DNA of 64,000 bases. Source: Brooklawnia sp963780175 (GTDB lineage Bacteria; Actinomycetota; Actinomycetes; Propionibacteriales; Propionibacteriaceae). The notes beneath the pieces are model-generated. The model was not told the DNA's origin, made no database searches, and saw only the letters and a program-made list of their open reading frames with translations. Location of the stretch: assembly GCA_963780175.1 (NCBI GenBank), contig CAWAAT010000001.1, forward strand, positions 1 to 64,000, given 5' to 3'. Shown here one piece after another: positions 41,109 through 50,914 of the stretch. A program made the position numbers and the translations under genes. Positions within the stretch are counted from its first letter, which is position 1. Every line of letters begins with the position of its first letter.

Positions 41109-42857
41109 ATGGTCAAGCAGCCAACGGATCTGCCGATCATGACGGGCGCTCAAGCGCTCGTGGCCTCGTTGGAGCGCTGCGGGGTAGAGGTGGCCTTCGG
41201 AATCCCCGGCGGAGCCATTCTCCCGCTCTACGACCCCTTGTTCGACTCGTCGATCCGACACATCCTGGTCCGCCACGAGCAGGGCGCCGGGCATGCCGCC
41301 GAGGGCTACGCGACGGCTACGGGACGCGTCGGGGTCTGCATAGCCACCTCTGGGCCGGGTGCGACGAACCTGGTGACCGCGATCGCCGATGCCTATCTGG
41401 ACTCCGTGCCGATCGTGGCCATCACCGGTCAGGTCAACTCCAGCTTCATCGGCACCGACGCCTTCCAGGAGGCTGACATCCGCGGCATCACGATGCCCAT
41501 CACCAAGCACAACTTCCTGATCAAGCGCACCGAGGACATCCCTGAGGCGATCAAGGCCGCCTTCCACATCGCCGCAACGGGGCGACCCGGCCCCGTGCTC
41601 GTCGACATCGCCAAGGACGCCCTGGCAGGCAGCGCACCGTTCGACTACGACGACGAGATCTCGTTGCCTGGATACAAGCCGACTGCGCAGCCGCACAGCC
41701 GCCAGATCAGGCAGGCGGCGAAGTTGATCTGCCAGGCCAAGCGGCCGGTGCTCTACATCGGCGGGGGCGTCATCAAGGCTCGCGCCTGGCAGGAGTTGGC
41801 CGACCTGGTCGAGCTCACCGACATCCCCGTGGTCACCACGTTGATGGCTCGAGGTGCGATCCCGGACGCTCATCCGATGAATATGGGAATGCCCGGGATG
41901 CACGGAACTGTGGCAGCGGTGGGCGCGCTGCAGAAGTCAGATCTGCTCATCGCGGTGGGCACCCGCTTCGACGATCGTGTGACCGGCAAGCTGTCCACGT
42001 TTGCACCAGATGCGAAGGTGATCCACGCCGACATCGATCCGGCAGAGATCGGCAAGAACCGTGCGGTCGACATCCCGATCGTCGGTGACGCCAAGGTCTT
42101 CCTCAGTGGGCTGATCGAGGCCTTGCGTCACGAGCAGGTGCCTGACTGGCCGGGCTGGGGCGACTATCTCCAGGGCCTCAAGAAGCGCTACGCGGTGGGC
42201 TGGACTGAGCCTGATGATGGCAAGCTCACCCCGCAGCACGTCATCAAGCGGCTCGGCGAGATCGTCGGCCCGGATGCGATCTACGTGACTGGCGTCGGGC
42301 AGCACCAGATGTGGTCCTCCCACTTCCTGCCGTTCGATCGTCCGGCCAAGTGGCTGACCTCGGGAGGCGCCGGGACGATGGGATACTGCGTTCCTGCGGC
42401 CATGGGCGCCAAGGTCGGGGCCCCTGAGCAGGTGGTCTGGGGTATTGACGGCGACGGCTGTTTCCAGATGACCAACCAGGAACTCGTCACCTGCGCCCTC
42501 AACAACATCCCGATCAAGATTGCGATCATCAACAACAACGTGCTCGGCATGGTTCGCCAGTGGCAGACGCTGTTCTACGGCGAGCGGTACTCCAACACCA
42601 GCCTGCAGAGCGACCGGCTGCCGAACTTCCCGTTGCTGGCTGAGGCAATGGGGTGCGTCGGGCTGCGGGCCACCCGGCCCGAGGAGGTGGATGACGTCAT
42701 CAACCAGGCCATGGCGATCAACGATCGTCCGGTGGTTGTCGAGTTCGTCTGCCACAAGGACGCCATGGTGTGGCCGATGGTGGCAGCTGGCACCAGCAAC
42801 GACGACATCAAGATCGCCCGCGACATGGCGCCGGCGTGGGAGGAGGAGGACCTGTGA
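41109..42857 (+). CDS. ilvB: Acetolactate synthase, large catalytic subunit
   Basis: Condenses pyruvate to acetolactate (or with 2-ketobutyrate to acetohydroxybutyrate), the common first step of Val, Leu and Ile synthesis. At 582 residues it has the catalytic Glu in VRHEQGAGHAAEGYA (E57), ATSGPGATN, and the thiamine-diphosphate motif starting GDGCFQMTNQE near 448 and ending in INNN. AAAGGA lies 8 bases before the ATG. It overlaps ilvN by 4 bases. Controlled by the attenuator upstream. Confidence 0.97.
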   Translation: MVKQPTDLPIMTGAQALVASLERCGVEVAFGIPGGAILPLYDPLFDSSIRHILVRHEQGAGHAAEGYATATGRVGVCIATSGPGATNLVTAIADAYLDSVPIVAITGQVNSSFIGTDAFQEADIRGITMPITKHNFLIKRTEDIPEAIKAAFHIAATGRPGPVLVDIAKDALAGSAPFDYDDEISLPGYKPTAQPHSRQIRQAAKLICQAKRPVLYIGGGVIKARAWQELADLVELTDIPVVTTLMARGAIPDAHPMNMGMPGMHGTVAAVGALQKSDLLIAVGTRFDDRVTGKLSTFAPDAKVIHADIDPAEIGKNRAVDIPIVGDAKVFLSGLIEALRHEQVPDWPGWGDYLQGLKKRYAVGWTEPDDGKLTPQHVIKRLGEIVGPDAIYVTGVGQHQMWSSHFLPFDRPAKWLTSGGAGTMGYCVPAAMGAKVGAPEQVVWGIDGDGCFQMTNQELVTCALNNIPIKIAIINNNVLGMVRQWQTLFYGERYSNTSLQSDRLPNFPLLAEAMGCVGLRATRPEEVDDVINQAMAINDRPVVVEFVCHKDAMVWPMVAAGTSNDDIKIARDMAPAWEEEDL

Positions 42858-43375
42858 GCACTCATACCCTGAGCGTCCTTGTCGAGAACAATCCAGGTGT
42901 CCTGGCGCGGATCTCGAGCCTGTTCAGCCGGCGCGGGTTCAACATCGAGTCACTGGCTGTCGGCCCGACAGAGCGCTCCGACATCTCACGTGTCACGCTG
43001 GTGACCACTGTTGACGATCCCCGCACCCTGGAGCAGCTTGTCAAGCAGTTGAACAAGCTTCTCGAGGTGTACAAGATCCTCGAGTTGGAGCCCAACTCGG
43101 TGCAGCGAGAACTGATTCTCATCAAGGTTCGCTGCAACGACCACAATCGCAGTGCGGTCATCGACGTTGTCGGCCTCTTCCGAGGTAAGGCCGTCGATGT
43201 TGGCCCCGACTCGGTAACGGTTGAAGCGACCGGCAGCACCGACAAGCTGGCGGCACTGGTCACCATGCTCGAACCTTATGGAATCATCGAACTCGTGAAG
43301 TCGGGTCAGGTCGCACTCGGCCGCGGCAACAAGTCAATCAACGAGAAGAACCGTCCCGCCCTGCGGGCGCACTGA
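42854..43375 (+). CDS. ilvN: Acetolactate synthase, small regulatory subunit
   Basis: Activates IlvB and confers valine feedback. The 173-residue protein begins with the ACT domain (LSVLVENNPGVLARISSLF, then RRGFNIESLAVG) and has the C-terminal half with RELILIKVRC and GIIELVKSGQVALGRG. GTG start overlapping the ilvB stop (GTGA), so synthesis is coupled. Confidence 0.97.
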   Translation: MSTHTLSVLVENNPGVLARISSLFSRRGFNIESLAVGPTERSDISRVTLVTTVDDPRTLEQLVKQLNKLLEVYKILELEPNSVQRELILIKVRCNDHNRSAVIDVVGLFRGKAVDVGPDSVTVEATGSTDKLAALVTMLEPYGIIELVKSGQVALGRGNKSINEKNRPALRAH

Positions 43376-43392
43376 GCAACGAAGGAGTTCCC

Positions 43393-44421
43393 ATGGCAGA
43401 GATGTTCTACGAGGACGACGCCGATCTGGCTGTCATCCAGGACCGCAGTGTTGCCGTCATCGGCTACGGCTCGCAGGGCCACGCTCATGCGCTCAACCTG
43501 CGCGACTCAGGCGTGGACGTGCGCGTTGGGCTGGCCGAGAACAGCAAGTCGCGCGCCAAGGCAGAGGCCGAGGGTCTGCGAGTGGTCACACCGGCCCAGG
43601 CTGCTGCCGAGGCTGACGTCATCATGATCCTGGTTCCGGACCAGGTGCAGCGCCACGTCTACGCCGACGAGATCGCCCCCAACCTCAAGCCCGGGGACGC
43701 CATCTTCTTCGCGCACGGCTTCAACATCCGTTATGGCTACATCACCGCACCCGAAGGGGTCGACGTCTGCATGGTCGCCCCCAAGGGGCCTGGTCACATC
43801 GTGCGTCGGGAGTTCAGCGACGGACGCGGTGTCCCGGTGCTGGTCTGCGTCGAGCAGGACGCCTCGGGCGACGCGTGGGAGCTCGCCAAGAGTTATGCCA
43901 AGGCCATCGGCGGTCTGCGCGCGGGCGGAATCAAGACCACCTTCACTGAGGAGACCGAGACTGACCTCTTCGGCGAGCAGGCTGTGCTGTGTGGCGGCAT
44001 GTCTCACCTGGTGCAGGCCGGATTCGAGACCCTCGTCGAGGCCGGCTACCAGCCCGAGATGGCCTATTTCGAGTGCCTGCACGAGCTCAAGATGATCGTC
44101 GACCTGATGATCGAGGGCGGTATCTCCAAGCAGCGCTGGAGCATCTCGGACACCGCCGAGTACGGCGACTACGTCTCGGGCCCGCGGATCATCGACGCCC
44201 ACGTCAAGCAGAACCTCAAGGCGGTGCTGGATGACATTCAGACCGGCGCCTTCGCCAAGCGCTTCATCGAAGACCAGGACGCCGGAGCCCCCGAGTTCAA
44301 CAGTCTCCGCGAAGCCGAGGCCGGTCACCCGATCGAGGCCACCGGACGCGAACTGCGCAAGATGTTCAGCTGGCTGAAGAACGCCGACTCCGACTACGTC
44401 GAGGGCAGCGCGGCTCGCTGA
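43393..44421 (+). CDS. ilvC: Ketol-acid reductoisomerase (NADP+)
   Basis: Second enzyme of the pathway, isomerising and reducing acetolactate. The 342-residue class I enzyme has the nucleotide motif VIGYGSQGHAHALNL near 24, VAPKGPGHIVRREF near 132 and the Mg-binding helices (DLFGEQAVLCGG near 192 and FECLHELKMIVDLM near 227). GAAGGAG precedes the ATG. Last gene of ilvBNC; a hairpin follows. Confidence 0.97.
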   Translation: MAEMFYEDDADLAVIQDRSVAVIGYGSQGHAHALNLRDSGVDVRVGLAENSKSRAKAEAEGLRVVTPAQAAAEADVIMILVPDQVQRHVYADEIAPNLKPGDAIFFAHGFNIRYGYITAPEGVDVCMVAPKGPGHIVRREFSDGRGVPVLVCVEQDASGDAWELAKSYAKAIGGLRAGGIKTTFTEETETDLFGEQAVLCGGMSHLVQAGFETLVEAGYQPEMAYFECLHELKMIVDLMIEGGISKQRWSISDTAEYGDYVSGPRIIDAHVKQNLKAVLDDIQTGAFAKRFIEDQDAGAPEFNSLREAEAGHPIEATGRELRKMFSWLKNADSDYVEGSAAR

Positions 44422-44439
44422 GACCACCGCTCACGCTTC

Positions 44440-44471
44440 GACGGCCCTGGGGAGACTTCCCCGGGGCCGTC
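44440..44471 (+). terminator. Terminator of the ilvBNC operon
   Basis: GACGGCCCTGGGGA (44440-44453) pairs with TCCCCGGGGCCGTC (44458-44471) with one G-T pair and a 4-base loop. There is no T-tract. Confidence 0.7.
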
Positions 44472-44527
44472 GGGCGTTGGGGGATGACTTCTAGGATGGA
44501 GTGAATCCGGAAGGCGGGTGGGGTGTG

Positions 44528-45083
44528 ATGACGGTCTTCTTCGTGATCGGCGGCATCGGCATAACGCTGCTGCTCGTCGCCCTGTTCGTGGGCGACGTGC
44601 TGGAGGGTGCGCTGGGCTTCGACGGCATCGACTCCCTGAACGCGCTCGACTCGGATCTGTTCTCCACAGCTGGCATCGCCGGCCTGTTGGGGGGTTTCGG
44701 TTTTGCGGGGGCCATCGGCCTGGTCACCACGGGGAGCATGCTGGTGGCCATCATCGCCGGGCTGGTGACCGGCATCGCACTGGGCTGGATGGCGGGCAAG
44801 CTCACCCGGGTGCTGCGCCGTCAGGGCTCAGACGTCGCACCCAACACCAGCGCCCTGATCGGTCTCGAGGCGCACGTCATCACCGCGGTGCCCGACGGCG
44901 GCTACGGGCAGGTGCGACTTCGTCATGGTGGGCACACCTACACCCTCAACGCCAAGGCCCCCGTCGCCGCTGGACGCGGGCTCACGGGTGTGGATCTCTG
45001 GCGTCCTGTCGGCGACGTCGGTCGAGGTCCTGCCGGTGGACGCGTTGGGCGGCGGGACGCGTCCTGCGGCCATCGACGTGTGA
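44528..45083 (+). CDS. NfeD-like membrane protein, frame interrupted
   Basis: An NfeD-family partner of flotillin. It has a start helix (FFVIGGIGITLLLVALFVGD), two further helices (GIAGLLGGFGFAGAIGLV and MLVAIIAGLVTGIALGW) and a C-terminal OB-fold (LIGLEAHVITAVPDGGYGQV, GGHTYTLNAKAPVA). After VA the OB-fold continues only in the next frame (DAGSRVWISGVLSATSVEV, then DALGGG and IDV, stop at 45083). Removing one base at about 44969 joins them into about 185 residues. TAGGAT at 44492-44497 is a likely -10, and AAGGCGGG precedes the ATG. Confidence 0.75.
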
Positions 45084-45187
45084 GGTCCCCCGCACCGGGG
45101 ATCTGCGCGCGGCCATCGTCGAGGCGACGTGTTTCCCGCCCCGGTAGGCTGGTCGTCACGAACCCACGAACTTAGGAGCTCTGTCTG

Positions 45188-46796
45188 ATGAACCCCGTCA
45201 TCGTCGCGATCATCGGCTTGGTCGTTCTCGTCGTTCTCATCGGTCTGCTGGTTGCCAGCCGGTACAAGGTCGCCGGCCCAAACGAGGCCTTCATTGTCAC
45301 CGGGCGCAAGGGCAAGGAGGTGCGCAACCCGGAGACCGGCGAGATGTCCAGCGATCTCTCCGGGCCAGAAGGTCGTGATGGGTGGTGGCGTTTTTGTCAT
45401 CCCGTTCATCCAGCGGCTGTTCATCATGGACCTGTCCAGCAGGCGGATCTCGGTGACAATCCGTGGCGCTGTCTCAGGACAGGGAATCAAGCTCAACGTG
45501 GAGGGCGTGGCCATCGTCAAGGTGGGTGGCAACGAGGACTCGATCCGCGCGGCTGCGCAGCGCTTCCTCAGCCAGCAGGACGAGATCGAGACCTTCACCC
45601 AGGAGACCCTCGCCGGTTCGCTGCGCTCGATCGTCGGATCGTTGAGCGTTGAGCAGATCATCCGTGACCGGGCGGCGTTCGCTCAGCGAGTCGCCGACGA
45701 GGCGGAGGCCTCGCTGACCGGTCAGGGTCTGGTGCTCGACACGTTCCAGATTCAGGACATCACCGATGACGGCACGTACCTGAACGACCTGGGACGCCCG
45801 GAGGCGGCTCGAATTCAGCAGACCGCTGCCGTCGCCGAGGCGGTGGCACGCCAGGAGGCAGAGAACGCCCGCATCAACGCCCAGCAGTTGATCGCCATCC
45901 GCGAGCGCGAACTGCTGCTCAAGCAGGCCGAGATCAAGGCCGAGACCGACGCCGCCAACGCTCAGGCTGCAGCGGCCGGGCCGCTCGCCCAGGCCGATCG
46001 CGACCAGGCGATCCTCACCGAGCAGGAGAAGGTCGCCATCAGGCAGGCTGCACTGAAGGACCGCCAGCTCGACACCGAGGTCCGCAAGCCGGCCGACGCC
46101 GCCCGATACCGGCTGGAGACCGAGGCCGAGGCGCGCAAGAACTCCGCGATCTTCCAGGCGAACGCCGAGAAGGTCGCCGCGATCGCCCGGGCCGAGGGCG
46201 AGGCCGAGAAGGCACGACTCGTCGGCGTCGGTGAGAAGTCTCGTCGTACCGCGCTCGCCGAGGCCGAGGCCATCGAGGGTGCTCGTCGAGGTGAGGCCGA
46301 GAAGGCCCGCCGAGTCGCCGAAGCAGACGCCGTCGCGCGCCGAAGGCGAGGCGAAGGCCGCCGCGATCCTGGCCACCGGGCAGGCCGAGGCCGAGGCGAT
46401 GAACAAGAAGGCCGACGCCTACTGCCCACTACAACGACGCCGCAGTCATCGAGATGCTGGTTTCGGTGCTGCCGCTGATGGCCGAGAAGGTGGCCGCTCC
46501 GATGAGCGCGATCGACACGCTCACCGTGATCTCCACCGACGGTGCCGGACAATTGCCGAAGCAGGTGACCAACGGCAGTCGTCCAGACCTTCCAGCTGCT
46601 CAAGGACGCCGCCGGCATCGACCTGAGCGCAGTTGGCGAGCCGCTACGTCAGCAACGCGGCGCGTCAGCCGGGACCACGCTCCCAGGCCAGACGCACACA
46701 GCTCTGCTCCGGAAGCGTCGAGGCCGAAGCCCGGATCGGGCCTGGCGGCTCGGGCGCCGACGTCGGTTCAGGCCTGGCCTCCGTACTGCGAGGTAG
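45188..46796 (+). CDS. Flotillin-like SPFH membrane protein, frame interrupted several times
   Basis: A flotillin (FloT type) that scaffolds membrane microdomains. The N-terminus is a membrane helix (VIVAIIGLVVLVVLIGLLV) and KVAGPNEAFIVTGRKGKEV. The SPFH domain has MGGGVFVIPFIQRL, GIKLNVEGVAIVKVG and LVLDTFQIQDI. A long Ala/Glu/Arg coiled coil follows, then MLVSVLPLMAEKVAAPM. Frame breaks lie at 45362-45364, 46334-46340, 46423, 46577 and probably 46632; each is repaired by removing one base. The true 3' end is uncertain (a stop in one corrected frame is at 46796) and overlaps the convergent gene. AGGAG precedes the ATG. Confidence 0.8.
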
Positions 46797-48023
46797 AGCC
46801 AGTAGATCAGGGCGACCAGCAGTAGCCCCAGTAGCTACGGCGAAAGTGATCTTGACGACGCTCCAGGGACGCTGACCCTGGACCTCGCCGGTGACACCGT
46901 TGATGACGACCTGGAAGGGCTTGGCCTTGTAGGTGACGGTGAGCATCCAGACCGGCAGGACGAGTTGGCTGAACCGCACCATCAGCCAGGAGATCTGGCG
47001 CGAGGTGATCTGTTGGGCATTGCCGCCGATGTCGGCCCTGATCGTGGAGTCGATCACGTCCTCCATACGCGGGACGACCCGGTCACGGAAGACCTGCTCG
47101 GCGTCCGAGTCATAGGTGCGGCTCAGGTGGCCGGCCACGAACTGGGGTGAGTACTGGTGGGTGTACTCCATCGGCCAGGGTTCCAGCTGGGTGATCTTGT
47201 CATCGTCGAGGCCGTCACTGGCGTGGCCGGTGACGTCCTCAAAGCTGTTGTTGACCACTCCGGCGGCCGGGTACCAGTCGGTCACGATGCGGGTGGCGAT
47301 CTTGCCGTCCGAGGTCCGATAGGTCTCGGTGCGGTGAATACCGCGCAGACCCGTGTACCTCGTCGTGGTGGCCGCGTCGTAGCTGAAGTAGGGCAGGTAG
47401 ATGCTGGTGAAGCTGCCGACTTCGCGGTACTTCTTGAACGCGTTCGGGGCGAATCGACGACTGTTGATCCACTGCTCGATCCGTTGCTCGGCCGTCGACC
47501 GGCTGACCCGCAGGGGCAGCAGCCCGTCGATCGGCAGGCGAGTGGGTGCGTCGTGGACGTCGTCGCGCTGGATCGGGGTGTTGCAGTAGGGGCAACGCAG
47601 GGCGGTCAACGTGCCGGAGAAGACGGTGTGGCCGCCGCAGTTCTGGCAGACAATCTCCTTGTCTCCCGACACCTGGGTGCTCGCGTTGGCCTGGAGCTCG
47701 GCGAGTTCGGCCATGGCCGAACTCAGATCACGCTTGGGTATGGGTGTCGGTTGGGCCACCTCGGAGGCGATGGGGACAACGGTGCCGCAGCTCAGGCACT
47801 TGAGCGCCTGGGTATCGGCGTCAAAGGCCAGAACACCACCGCAGGACGGGCACGGGTAGGTCCGGGTCTGCTCGGTGACGTGCAGCATGGCCGGATCGGG
47901 CAGTGGACCAGGGTCGGGCAAGGGCCCGGGGACGCCTGACCAAGCCTCGTCCCCGCCGCCCTTGCCAGGCAGCGGGAACCGTGCCCGCCCGTCACCATTG
48001 GCTGGGAGGGGCTCGTGTGACAT
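46649..48023 (-). CDS. Double zinc-ribbon membrane protein (YdjG-like), frame interrupted near the end
   Basis: After a Pro-rich start come two zinc ribbons: C58, C61, C76, C79 (CPSCGG...CLSCG) and C126, C129, C144, C147 (CQNCGG...CPYC). Then comes a conserved domain with EQWINSRRFAPNAFK and SIYLPYFSYDA, and VWMLTVTYKAKPFQVVINGVTG. A C-terminal helix (LLGLLLVALIYWLYLAVRR) appears only after skipping one base at about 46835; without this the frame runs to 46665. The plan fits YdjG of the B. subtilis pspA-ydjGHI membrane-stress operon (family recall). It follows the SPFH gene by 6 bases. Confidence 0.72.
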
Positions 48024-48029
48024 GGCTGG

Positions 48030-49196
48030 CTAGGCGTTGTCCGAGTCGGATGGTGCGGGGGTCACGCCGGCCTGGCCGGGCAGTGGCGGCGGGGAGACGA
48101 ACAGCATCCGCAGGGCCGGCACCTGGGCCGCGGGCATCCAGCCTGCCTGGCCAGCGCTCCAGACCAGCGTGTGGGTGGTGAGCTGACCGTTCTCGACCAT
48201 GCCGCGCAGCTGACCTAGGTTGTACGGACCTGCCGCTGACCCACCGATCTCGATGTGGAACGTCTGGCTGTCCTGCAGCAGCGGCGGTGGGGTCTGCTGG
48301 GCCTGCTGGTTGGCCTGATTGGCCTGGTTCGTCATCTGCTGGGCCATCGCCCAGCCCATGCCGGCGCCCATCATGTCGCCCATGCCGCTGCCGGACGGGT
48401 TGTTGGCGGCCGCGGTCATCGCGTCAGCCTGCTTGGCGCGCTGGTAGCGGTCGAGGTCGTTGAGCTGGTTCATCCAGCCCGCCTCCTCGACACCCTTGGC
48501 GACACCTCGTGTCATCGCCTGGGTGATCTCGTCGGGCAGCGAGACGTTCATGGTGATCGACTGGATGGCCAGGCCGAACTCGTCGTCCACCCTCGGTGCC
48601 ACCACCGAGCGTAGCTTCTCGGACAGCTCGGCCTGTTTGCCCTGCAGCTCGATGGCACCCAGGCCGGTCTGCATGATCATGTCGGAGAAGGCCTGGCTGA
48701 TCTCGCGACGCAGCAGTTCGGTGATCTCCTCGACCCCGACATTGGAGTCGGTGCCGATGACCTGGCGCAGGAAGATGACCGGGTCGAACACCCGCACGAC
48801 GCACAGGCCGTTGGCCCGCACCTGCACCATGCCGAAGTCTGGGTCGCGGATGGTGATCGGGTTCGGGGTGCCCCACCGCAGGTCGGTGACCGGGCGGGTG
48901 TTGACGAAGTACACCTCCGAACGGAAGGGGCTGTTGAAGCCGAACTGCCAGCCCTGAAGGGTCGACATGATCGGCAGGTTCTGGGTGTTCAGGGTGTAGG
49001 TGCCGGGCCCGAACGTGTCTGCCAGTTGGCCTTGGTGCACGAAGATGGCCATCTGGCCCTCGCGCACGATGAGCTGGGCGCCCTGCTTGATCTCGTTCTG
49101 GTAGCGGGGGAACCGCCAGGCCAGCAGGGTGCGGGAGTCCTCGAGCCACTCGATGATGTCGACGAGTTCGCCACGGAGTTTGTCCATCAGGCCCAT
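48030..49196 (-). CDS. SPFH-domain protein with C-terminal GYF_2 domain (YdjI-like)
   Basis: A 388-residue protein. The N-terminal part (GELVDIIEWLEDSRTLLAWRF and LIVREGQMAIFVHQGQLAD) and the SPFH domain to about 215 match the YdjI / virion core protein-like family. A Gly/Gln-rich linker with a run of NQANQANQQAQQ follows, then a GYF_2 domain (about 315-365, PYNLGQLRGMVENGQLT, WSAGQAGWMPAAQ). B. subtilis YdjI ends in a zinc ribbon instead. GAAAGG precedes the ATG; TAGTCT at the complement of 49219-49224 may be the -10. First gene of a two-gene unit with the zinc-ribbon protein. Confidence 0.82.
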   Translation of the reverse strand: MGLMDKLRGELVDIIEWLEDSRTLLAWRFPRYQNEIKQGAQLIVREGQMAIFVHQGQLADTFGPGTYTLNTQNLPIMSTLQGWQFGFNSPFRSEVYFVNTRPVTDLRWGTPNPITIRDPDFGMVQVRANGLCVVRVFDPVIFLRQVIGTDSNVGVEEITELLRREISQAFSDMIMQTGLGAIELQGKQAELSEKLRSVVAPRVDDEFGLAIQSITMNVSLPDEITQAMTRGVAKGVEEAGWMNQLNDLDRYQRAKQADAMTAAANNPSGSGMGDMMGAGMGWAMAQQMTNQANQANQQAQQTPPPLLQDSQTFHIEIGGSAAGPYNLGQLRGMVENGQLTTHTLVWSAGQAGWMPAAQVPALRMLFVSPPPLPGQAGVTPAPSDSDNA

Positions 49197-49229
49197 GGTG
49201 TGCACCTTTCGATTCGGAAGACTACCTAC

Positions 49230-49253
49230 CCCAGAGGATACGGCACCTCTGGG
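49230..49253. promoter_or_regulatory. Inverted repeat between divergent genes
   Basis: CCCAGAGG (49230-49237) and CCTCTGGG (49246-49253) form a perfect 8-bp inverted repeat with an 8-base spacer, between the SPFH gene and the small ORF on the other strand. It could be an operator; no family can be named. Confidence 0.35.
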
Positions 49254-49268
49254 CGACCCGAAACGATC

Positions 49269-49599
49269 GTGCCGACTTTCCTGCGCGGACGCTTGGTTGC
49301 TCGGCATGATCGAGAGGCGGTGCTGTGGAGGTGGGTCGCGCGGCCAACCCAGACGACTGTGTCTGTCCCAGTCCGGACCATGGCCAGGGTGCGCGTCCGC
49401 TGGCGCTGTTACCCGCCCCAGCACGTCGTGTGGCAGCGCTGCGCTGCTCGCCCAGCTCACCACGACGGCCCAGCAGGCTGGCATGACGCCGAACGTGCGC
49501 TGCGCGATCACTGGGCAACCAGAACCCTTCTGGAACTGGCTGCAGGTGGGCTGCGACGCGTCCAACGACTTCTGCGACCCGGCACCCTTCGCCACCTGA
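49269..49599 (+). CDS. Small Trp/Cys-containing protein, frame interrupted (unknown)
   Basis: From GTG 49269 a GC3-rich frame reads VPTFLRGRLVARHDREAVLW, later RTMARVRVRWRCYPPQHVVW, to about 49445. A second GC3-rich frame continues LLAQLTTTAQQAGMTPN, CAITGQPEPFWNWLQVGCDA and ends NDFCDPAPFAT at 49599. Skipping one base in the GCGCT-rich stretch near 49445 gives about 109 residues. I recognise no family. Coding is inferred from codon usage alone. It is divergent from the SPFH gene. Confidence 0.4.
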
Positions 49600-49637
49600 G
49601 TGGCCTGCCACGTCGGGCCACCAGCCGCTCCCAAAGA

Positions 49638-49673
49638 GACCAGCCGCTCCCGAACAATCGGGAGCGGCTGGTC
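49638..49673. terminator. Terminator downstream of leuB
   Basis: A perfect 16-bp stem, GACCAGCCGCTCCCGA with its complement, 4-base loop. CCTTTTGG follows on the plus strand and TCTCTTTGGG on the minus strand. CCAGCCGCTCCC is also repeated just before it (49621-49632). Confidence 0.85.
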
Positions 49674-49729
49674 CTTTTGGGAGCGGGAGGGGGAAGGCAT
49701 CCACGTAGCGCGGACGCCGGAGCCGGCGG

Positions 49730-50799
49730 TCAGCCAGCCAGGCGCGCCGCGATGGCGTCACCGATCTCGCTGGTCGAGCGCCTGGCCGCACCGCGCTCGC
49801 GAGATGTCGGCGGTGACCGCCCCCTCGATGCGGGCGGCGTCCTCGTGGCGTCCCAGGTGCTCCAGCAGCAGCGCCATGGACGAGATCGCCGCGGTCGGGT
49901 CGGCGATTCCCTGACCGGCGATATCGGGCGCCGAGCCGTGCACCGGCTCGAACATGGACGGGAACGTGCGCGCGGTGTTGATGTTGGCGCTCGGCGCCAG
50001 CCCGATGCCACCGGTGACCGCGGCAGCCTCGTCGGTGATGATGTCGCCGAACAGGTTGTCGGTGACGATCACGTCGAAACGCGCCGGATCGGTCACCAGG
50101 TGAATGGTTGCGGCGTCGATGTGCAGGTAGTCGGTGGCGACCTCGGGAAACTCCACGGCGACCTGGTTGAACACCCGGTTCCACAGTCCGCCGGCGTTGA
50201 CCAGCACGTTGTGCTTGTGCAGCAGCGTCAGCTTGTGGCGGCGGTGCATCGCCAACTCGAAGGCGTAACGCACCACGCGCTCCACACCCATCGCGGTGTT
50301 GACGCTCACCTCGGTGGCCACCTCGTCCGCGGTGCCCTTGCGCAGCGTCCCCCCGTTGCCGGCGTACAGGCCCTCGGTGCCTTCGCGGACGACGACGAAG
50401 TCGACCTGCTTGCCCTCGGTGACCCAGTCGGCCAGCGGGCTACGAACCCCGGGATAGATCCGCGAGGGACGCAGGTTGACGTCCTGGTCGAACGCGAAAC
50501 GCAGCTTCAGCAGCAGGCCGCGTTCCAGCAACCCGCTGGGGATCGTGGTGCTGCCGGGGGCAGCCCCGACCGCTCCGAGGATGATGGCGTCGTGGCCGGC
50601 CAAGTTCGGCCAGCGTGTCATCGTTGAGCACCTCGCCGGTGGCCAACCAGTGCTCTGCGCCGAGGGAGTAGTGGGTGAAACCGAAGGCGTCCGCTCCGAT
50701 GGTCGCGGTGAGCACCTTGAGTGCCTCTGCCACGACTTCGGGGCCGATGCCGTCCCCGGGGATGACGGCGATGGAGGGGCGAACGGGCTCAGCAGTCAT
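49730..50799 (-). CDS. leuB: 3-isopropylmalate dehydrogenase, frame interrupted twice
   Basis: Oxidatively decarboxylates 3-isopropylmalate in leucine synthesis (with CimA-made 2-methylmalate intermediates it also serves isoleucine). The parts are IAVIPGDGIGPEVVAEALKV at the start, AIILGAVGAAPG, LLLKLRFAFDQDVNLRPSR, VVREGTEGLYAG, VTDNLFGDIITDEAAAVTGG and the end EIGDAIAARLAG. One extra base near 50601 and one near 49800 separate these frames; without them the protein is 355 residues, the normal length. The ATG at 50799 has TATGGT 7 bases upstream (leaderless). Confidence 0.92.
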
Positions 50800-50901
50800 G
50801 GGCGGAACCATATCGGTTGAAGGGCCGGAGCCCGGTCTGGTCTCATCACCCTGGGCGGGCTCACGATGTGCCCCTGACCCGGCACAGGGGAGGACCGGCA
50901 C

Positions 50902-50907
50902 TAAGGT
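50902..50907 (+). promoter_or_regulatory. -10 of ilvE (leaderless), beside the divergent leuB -10
   Basis: TAAGGT lies 7 bases before the ilvE ATG. The leuB -10 (TATGGT, complement of 50807-50812) lies about 90 bases away on the other strand, so both genes start from one short divergent region. Confidence 0.6.
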
Positions 50908-50914
50908 TGTCGGC

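Noticed and set aside
44501..44530. GTG at 44501 as the nfeD start
   Set aside because: It lies only 3 bases after the likely -10 (44492-44497), before or at the start of transcription; ATG 44528 has a purine-rich ribosome site.
49026..50627. A 533-codon plus-strand open frame opposite leuB
   Set aside because: From about 49600 onward it is antisense to leuB. Only its piece at 49269-49445 has independent coding signs and is kept as part of the small ORF.
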